Below are positions 30,203 to 34,001 of a stretch of DNA of 34,001 bases, one piece after another. Source of the DNA: Akkermansia muciniphila. Its GTDB lineage: Bacteria > Verrucomicrobiota > Verrucomicrobiia > Verrucomicrobiales > Akkermansiaceae. Position 1 is the first letter of the stretch; each line of letters opens with the position of its first letter. Position numbers and translations under genes: made by a program. The stretch is from NCBI GenBank assembly GCA_945890645.1, contig CAMDCV010000043.1:1-34001 (forward strand). The letters run 5' to 3'. The notes beneath the pieces are model-generated. The model saw nothing but the letters and a program-made list of their open reading frames with translations. It searched no databases and had not been told where the DNA came from.

Positions 30203-32338
30203 TTAGGAACCAATCGCCAAGTCCACACAGCTTTTAATGTCGAGCTTTCCAGACGCGAGCATTGGAATGTCTGCCACAGGAACGATGCGCTTGGGACACC
30301 ACAACGAGGGAATGCCGGCATCCATGAGTTTATAGCGGAGATCGATGCATTCTTGGTCGAGCGCAAGCCCGGCCACCGTCGATAGAAGGACGATCGCTTC
30401 ACCCTTTTGCGCATCGGGCACACCAACGACCGCGATCTTGCGTTCCGTTTCTTGGTCGAGCCCAAGTGCTTTGGTGATTTCCGCCTCCAGCGTCTCGTGT
30501 GGCACCATTTCGCCCCCAATTTTCGAGAAGCGAGAGATGCGTCCTTCGATGAACAAAAATCCATCATCATCGAGTCGACCCACATCGCCGGTGAGAAACC
30601 AGCCGTCCTTGAGGACTTCAGCGGATTTTTTCGGATTATTCAAATAGCCGTTGAAAACATTCGCACCTTTGAACCAAATCAATCCTTGTTGATCAACCGC
30701 GATGGGTTTTTCTGTCGCAGGGTTGGTAAGTCGCACCGCAATGCCGGGCAGCATCTTACCGACCGAGCCATGACATGAGGAAGGAATTACTGGCAAGCCA
30801 TGGTCGCTGATAGGGTCCGGCAGATTGAGATTAGTCGCAGGCGATGTTTCCGTTAGACCATAACCCTCGTACGGACGAACTCCGAATTTTTCCTCGAAAG
30901 CTACGGCAAATGACTCGGGAAGTTTTTCTGCTCCCGTCACGACCAAGCGCAGCGACGAAAGTTGTTCGGGATCGATGCGTTTCATGTAACCACGCAGAAA
31001 TGTCGGGGTCGAAAGGAAAATGTGCACCTTGTGTTGGTCGATCAATTCCGCAATGCGCTTGCTCTCCGCAGGGCTTGGGTAGGTCACCAAATCGAGGCCC
31101 GCAATGACAGGATACCACAAGGTCGCGGTGCAACCAAACGAGTGAAACAAAGGCAGAGAGCCCAAAATTTTCAGACCTGGTTCGCTTTTGAGACGCGAAT
31201 GAAATTGCAACTCATTTGCCAAGACATTGCGGTGTGTGAGTGAGACGCCCTTCGGCTCGCCGGAAGATCCGGAAGTAAAAAGCAACACGGCTTCATCCGA
31301 GGGCTTTGCTTTCGACAAACGCAAGTGCGCCGCAATGGCTGACGTTGGCAGTATCTTCGACAGCATATACCACAGGCCGATTTTCTTTTTTAACTTCGGC
31401 AGTAAGCGCTCGATCAAAATCAAATCGCGATTCGGTGGCCAAGGAAAGGCCGGGAATTTTCTCACAAAGGGATCGACGGTAATGAAGCGATCCAAGTCTG
31501 CCTGACGCATGGCCGAGCGCACCGCTTCTTGGCTAGCGGTGAAGTTCAAATTGACGGGAACTTTACCCGCGAAAATCACCGCGAGGTTGGCAATTAATCC
31601 GGCCTTGCCCGGGGGCAACACGATGCCCACGCGTGCATGATCCGTTTCCTTGCGAATCACCTTGGATAGCACAATCGCCGCTGCCATGATTTTATCAAAA
31701 CCTAACTGCGAGTCATCCGTGCCATCGAGAATGCGCGCCGAGGTGGCAAATTTTTTCAAGCCCTTTAGCAGGGTCAACCCCAATGTCTGCTTGAGAAATC
31801 CGCGTTGTGAAAACGCTTCCTCCGCTGCTTGCAATAGACGCTCTTGATAGAGTGGGATGCTGGCCTTACCGGCATCGATGAGTGTCGAGATCGCCATCAC
31901 TCCCTCGGGTTGTGACGTGGATCTCTCGATCACAAATCCGCCCTCACGGGGTACATCAATCGCAACGGGCAATACCGGCAACCCAAAGGCACAAAGCATG
32001 CGAAGCACCTTCGAGGGAATGTGGCAAGGCACTGCCGCACGTGCCACCACTTGGCCAGGCAAAAAGATCAATACACCCTGTTTTTCCAAATATTTTTTCA
32101 GCTGTTGGCCGACCAGCACAGGATCATCATCGAGCCCGAACATCGCACCCTGATCACTCTGGATCAACGACTTCACTTCATTGGAGAGAGTCGCCGTTTC
32201 CTCTAGTAGCCAAGTAATGCTACGCCCAGCAAATAGTTTTTTGAAAACCGTAATTTCCGCATGTGACACCCGACCCGGGATGACGAGTTGGCCCGTGGGC
32301 GAAAGGCGATCTTGGCCGATGATGTGATAATGACTCAT
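30203..32338 (-). CDS. Acyl-ACP/acyl-CoA synthetase (AMP-binding) with degenerate PlsC-like N-terminal domain
   Basis: This 711-residue protein has the layout of bifunctional Aas. Residues about 1-190 resemble a PlsC acyltransferase, but the catalytic HxxxxD reads R23-VSHA-E28 and the FPEG block reads FLPG (90-93), so acyl transfer is doubtful. Residues about 210-711 are an ANL adenylating enzyme: P-loop LLFTSGSSGEPKG (350-362), GYGLTETSP, WFLTGDVGRLDDDG and the C-terminal catalytic lysine region ASGKLDIK. It should activate fatty acids to acyl-AMP and load them onto ACP or CoA. ATG 32338 is preferred over an upstream in-frame TTG at 32389 because MSHYHIIGQD begins the domain. It may serve phospholipid repair or fatty-acid recycling. 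Confidence 0.85.
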   Translation of the reverse strand: MSHYHIIGQDRLSPTGQLVIPGRVSHAEITVFKKLFAGRSITWLLEETATLSNEVKSLIQSDQGAMFGLDDDPVLVGQQLKKYLEKQGVLIFLPGQVVARAAVPCHIPSKVLRMLCAFGLPVLPVAIDVPREGGFVIERSTSQPEGVMAISTLIDAGKASIPLYQERLLQAAEEAFSQRGFLKQTLGLTLLKGLKKFATSARILDGTDDSQLGFDKIMAAAIVLSKVIRKETDHARVGIVLPPGKAGLIANLAVIFAGKVPVNLNFTASQEAVRSAMRQADLDRFITVDPFVRKFPAFPWPPNRDLILIERLLPKLKKKIGLWYMLSKILPTSAIAAHLRLSKAKPSDEAVLLFTSGSSGEPKGVSLTHRNVLANELQFHSRLKSEPGLKILGSLPLFHSFGCTATLWYPVIAGLDLVTYPSPAESKRIAELIDQHKVHIFLSTPTFLRGYMKRIDPEQLSSLRLVVTGAEKLPESFAVAFEEKFGVRPYEGYGLTETSPATNLNLPDPISDHGLPVIPSSCHGSVGKMLPGIAVRLTNPATEKPIAVDQQGLIWFKGANVFNGYLNNPKKSAEVLKDGWFLTGDVGRLDDDGFLFIEGRISRFSKIGGEMVPHETLEAEITKALGLDQETERKIAVVGVPDAQKGEAIVLLSTVAGLALDQECIDLRYKLMDAGIPSLWCPKRIVPVADIPMLASGKLDIKSCVDLAIGS

Positions 32339-32423
32339 GGTGAATACTTTGTCGGGCGCTACGCTACCCGCATTTGTCGGGGCTGCCAAACAGGAAATGA
32401 CTAGATGCCGCCCTGATCGAAGT

Positions 32424-33062
32424 TTACTTCTTCACCTCAGGAGGAGCTCCGGGCTGGGCAGGAGTTTTTTCGGGCAACAAGGGAGCCTGCACGGGCGCGG
32501 TGTAGCTTACCGCCTGGAATACCTTATTAAAATTGTGGCGCACGGCTGCAGGAAAGGTCACACGACCAGCTTCAACAAGATTTTCACGCGACAATTTCTC
32601 GGTGAGATTGGCCACGAGGTCGCCTCCCATTTTGACCGCACTGCCCACCGCTCCTTGGGTTTCGCCAAACTTCAGCCCGCTGCGCATGACATCGCTGGTG
32701 ATCTTTTTTCCTTGAATCGCAATGCTGCTTTGCGTGCTGGTGAGTGTGCCATTCGCATCAAAGGTCATTTCCAACGTAGCAAAATCATTGCTGGCGAAGA
32801 CGCCACGGACATAATCAATGCGCACGGAAACAAAAATGCCGCCCTCGGGAGTTGGGGTGATTTCGGGCTTGTAGGTGCGATACTTGCTGCCCGAGAGTTC
32901 ATAATCAGCCGCTTTATCGCGCTTCACATCCCAACCGCCCAGGCTTTCGCCAAGAGCTTGCTGATCCAAGCTGACTTGCGCCTGCAACATCGCAATCGAC
33001 GCACTCCACAATAAGAGGAGCCAACGAGCTGGGGAGAGAAATAGTGTTTGCATGACGCGCAT
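32424..33062 (-). CDS. Secreted protein of unknown function
   Basis: This 212-residue protein, or 209 if translation begins at the second ATG (33053), has a clear signal sequence: LFLSPARWLLLLWSASIAMLQAQ, cleavage near AQA or AQV. I do not recognise a family. The mature part is soluble. GGWDVKRDKAADYELSGSKYR and the alternating strands of GGIFVSVRIDYVRGVF suggest a beta-rich domain, and the C-terminus is Pro-rich (PLLPEKTPAQPGAPPEVKK). It sits 85 bases upstream of the acyl-ACP synthetase gene on the same strand and could be the first gene of that unit. A good -10 element lies upstream. Confidence 0.72.
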   Translation of the reverse strand: MRVMQTLFLSPARWLLLLWSASIAMLQAQVSLDQQALGESLGGWDVKRDKAADYELSGSKYRTYKPEITPTPEGGIFVSVRIDYVRGVFASNDFATLEMTFDANGTLTSTQSSIAIQGKKITSDVMRSGLKFGETQGAVGSAVKMGGDLVANLTEKLSRENLVEAGRVTFPAAVRHNFNKVFQAVSYTAPVQAPLLPEKTPAQPGAPPEVKK

Positions 33063-33132
33063 ATTTTACCCCTCTTTGACTGATCTTCCAACGCTTTATT
33101 CAGGAAAAATCGGCGCCGTCATGCATCGTAGC

Positions 33133-33163
33133 ATTATAGTATCTACTATTTCCGATAGACCAA
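33133..33163 (-). promoter_or_regulatory. Possible promoter for the minus-strand secreted protein gene
   Basis: On the minus strand a consensus -10 TATAAT lies at 33133-33138, with TTGGTC (33158-33163) 19 bases upstream as a poor -35. The implied leader is about 65-75 bases. The region 33063-33298 also has to contain the promoter of the plus-strand gene at 33299, which I could not locate. Confidence 0.4.
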
Positions 33164-33298
33164 CAGCGATCTACGTTTCATACGCAAGTTCCCAGTCGCG
33201 AGTTTTTGCGACACTTCCTACAGTCCCTCATTCGTTAGACCCGGCGGAAAAAGAAGATTCTTGAAACATGCAGTCCCTTACCCGCGTTTATGAATTTT

Positions 33299-34001
33299 AT
33301 GGATCATCGTTTCCGCAACTGGTTGTTCAATCTCCGGCATCTGACAATTGCCACAGGCGTAGCTCTTGCGTCACTACTTCCCGCATCCGCGCAGCTTCCC
33401 CTGCAAAAGGACGATGTGGTTTGTCTCATCGGCAATGCCCTTGGCGACCGCATGCAGCACGATGGTTGGACGGAAACAATCCTCCAAAGCGCGATGGCGG
33501 GTCAGAACCTCTCTCTCCGCAACCTCGCTGTAGCAGGCGATACGGTGACTTCACGCCCGCGCAGCAAAGGCGTGCCCTCGCCCGAAGACTATCTGGCGAA
33601 ATGCAAAGCGGATGTCATTTTCCTCTTCTTCGGTTACAACGAGTCCTTCGGCGGTGAAGCAAAAGTCGCACAGTTCAAGAGCGACATGACAGCCCTGGTG
33701 ACAAAATACCAGACGACGAAATACAATGGCGAGTCAGCACCGCGCATTGTCCTTTTTTCCCCCATCGCTCATGAAAATCTTCGCGACCGCCTCTTGCCCG
33801 ATGGCACGGCAAACAATGTAAATCTCGCGCTCTACACCGATGCCATCAAAAACGTTGCCACGGAAAAAGGGGTAGCTTTCGTGGATCTTTTCACTCCATC
33901 GCAGGCACTTTATGCCAAGGCGAAAAAGCCACTCACGCTCAATGGCGTGCACTTATTGCCGGAAGGCTATCGCCAGCTCGGGGAAGTCATCGCCACTGCG
34001 A
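33299..34001 (+). CDS. SGNH-type N-terminus of a PVC heme-family protein, 3'-truncated by window edge
   Basis: An open frame from ATG 33299 runs off the right edge after about 234 codons. It begins with a signal peptide (RHLTIATGVALASLLPASAQ). The SGNH blocks are: IGNALGDRMQ, with alanine where the nucleophilic serine would be; NLAVAGDT (glycine kept); FGYNESFGG (asparagine kept); and LNGVHLLPEGY (histidine kept). It is related to the SGNH protein at 21246-22139. From family knowledge this segment (SPIAHENL, LYTDAI, FVDLFTP) usually precedes a long TIGR02604/TIGR02603 heme protein in the same chain, so the full gene may be about 3 kb or more. That continuation is outside the window and is inferred. 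Confidence 0.82.
   Translation, partial: MDHRFRNWLFNLRHLTIATGVALASLLPASAQLPLQKDDVVCLIGNALGDRMQHDGWTETILQSAMAGQNLSLRNLAVAGDTVTSRPRSKGVPSPEDYLAKCKADVIFLFFGYNESFGGEAKVAQFKSDMTALVTKYQTTKYNGESAPRIVLFSPIAHENLRDRLLPDGTANNVNLALYTDAIKNVATEKGVAFVDLFTPSQALYAKAKKPLTLNGVHLLPEGYRQLGEVIATA

Noticed and set aside
32339-32389. TTG start for the acyl-ACP synthetase at 32389.
   Set aside because: The added 17 residues do not belong to the domain, and an ATG at 32338 begins the recognisable sequence.
1-34001. CRISPR array, tRNA, rRNA, insertion sequence or prophage.
   Set aside because: Reading both strands I found no regularly spaced identical repeats, no cloverleaf-like sequence with a recognisable T-loop, and no transposase, integrase or phage structural gene. 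A dedicated scan such as tRNAscan would be needed to exclude tRNAs fully.

Overview
The window looks like a chromosomal segment of a Verrucomicrobiota bacterium, most likely in or near Verrucomicrobiaceae. The main evidence is the set of families typical of the Planctomycetes-Verrucomicrobia group: a PSCyt1/DUF1549/DUF1553 protein next to DUF1501, a very long PVC-type CxxCH heme protein, a sulfatase and SGNH-domain partners. A giant autotransporter-associated beta-strand-repeat (PATR) protein and LPS genes show a Gram-negative envelope. I saw no rRNA, tRNA, CRISPR array, IS element or phage gene. Shine-Dalgarno sequences are weak throughout, so starts were chosen from protein features.

Layout. 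(1) 1-5621, minus: the first ~1,870 residues of a secreted PATR-repeat protein that runs off the left edge. (2) 5622-5879: a probable promoter region with a perfect inverted repeat, a terminator and a small hairpin. (3) 5880-7976, minus: a two-gene unit of a D-2-hydroxyacid dehydrogenase and a KDG-kinase-like PfkB sugar kinase, probably for sugar-acid catabolism. (4) 8101-10460, plus: a Kup potassium transporter and a secreted azurin-like blue copper protein. (5) 10715-17827, plus: a tight run of rimO, a DUF1844 gene, kdsA, an LptC/LptA-like composite gene, lptB and hrpB. It combines Kdo synthesis and LPS export with a translation-modification gene and an RNA helicase. (6) 17841-26647, minus: a four-gene PVC operon transcribed PSCyt1/DUF1549/DUF1553, DUF1501, a degenerate SGNH protein, then a PVC heme protein with CxxCH. 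(7) 26736-27948, plus: a SOUL-family lipoprotein divergent from that operon, then a stand-alone DEDDy 3'-5' exonuclease-like protein. (8) 27975-33062, minus: a sulfatase-SGNH esterase fusion, an acyl-ACP synthetase with a degenerate acyltransferase domain, and a secreted protein of unknown function. (9) 33299-34001, plus: the start of a second SGNH-type protein of the PVC heme family, cut by the right edge.

How the parts may work together. The secreted sulfatase-esterase, the PVC cytochrome-type proteins and the sugar-acid enzymes fit a lifestyle based on decorated (sulfated, acylated) polysaccharides, with periplasmic redox steps to which the azurin-like protein could contribute. That link is inference. 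I do not see an unambiguous undescribed system. The most distinctive observations are the split, catalytically degenerate SGNH partner of the PVC heme protein, the in-frame LptC-LptA composite with an internal signal peptide, the sulfatase-esterase fusion, and the acyl-ACP synthetase whose acyltransferase catalytic motif has been lost.
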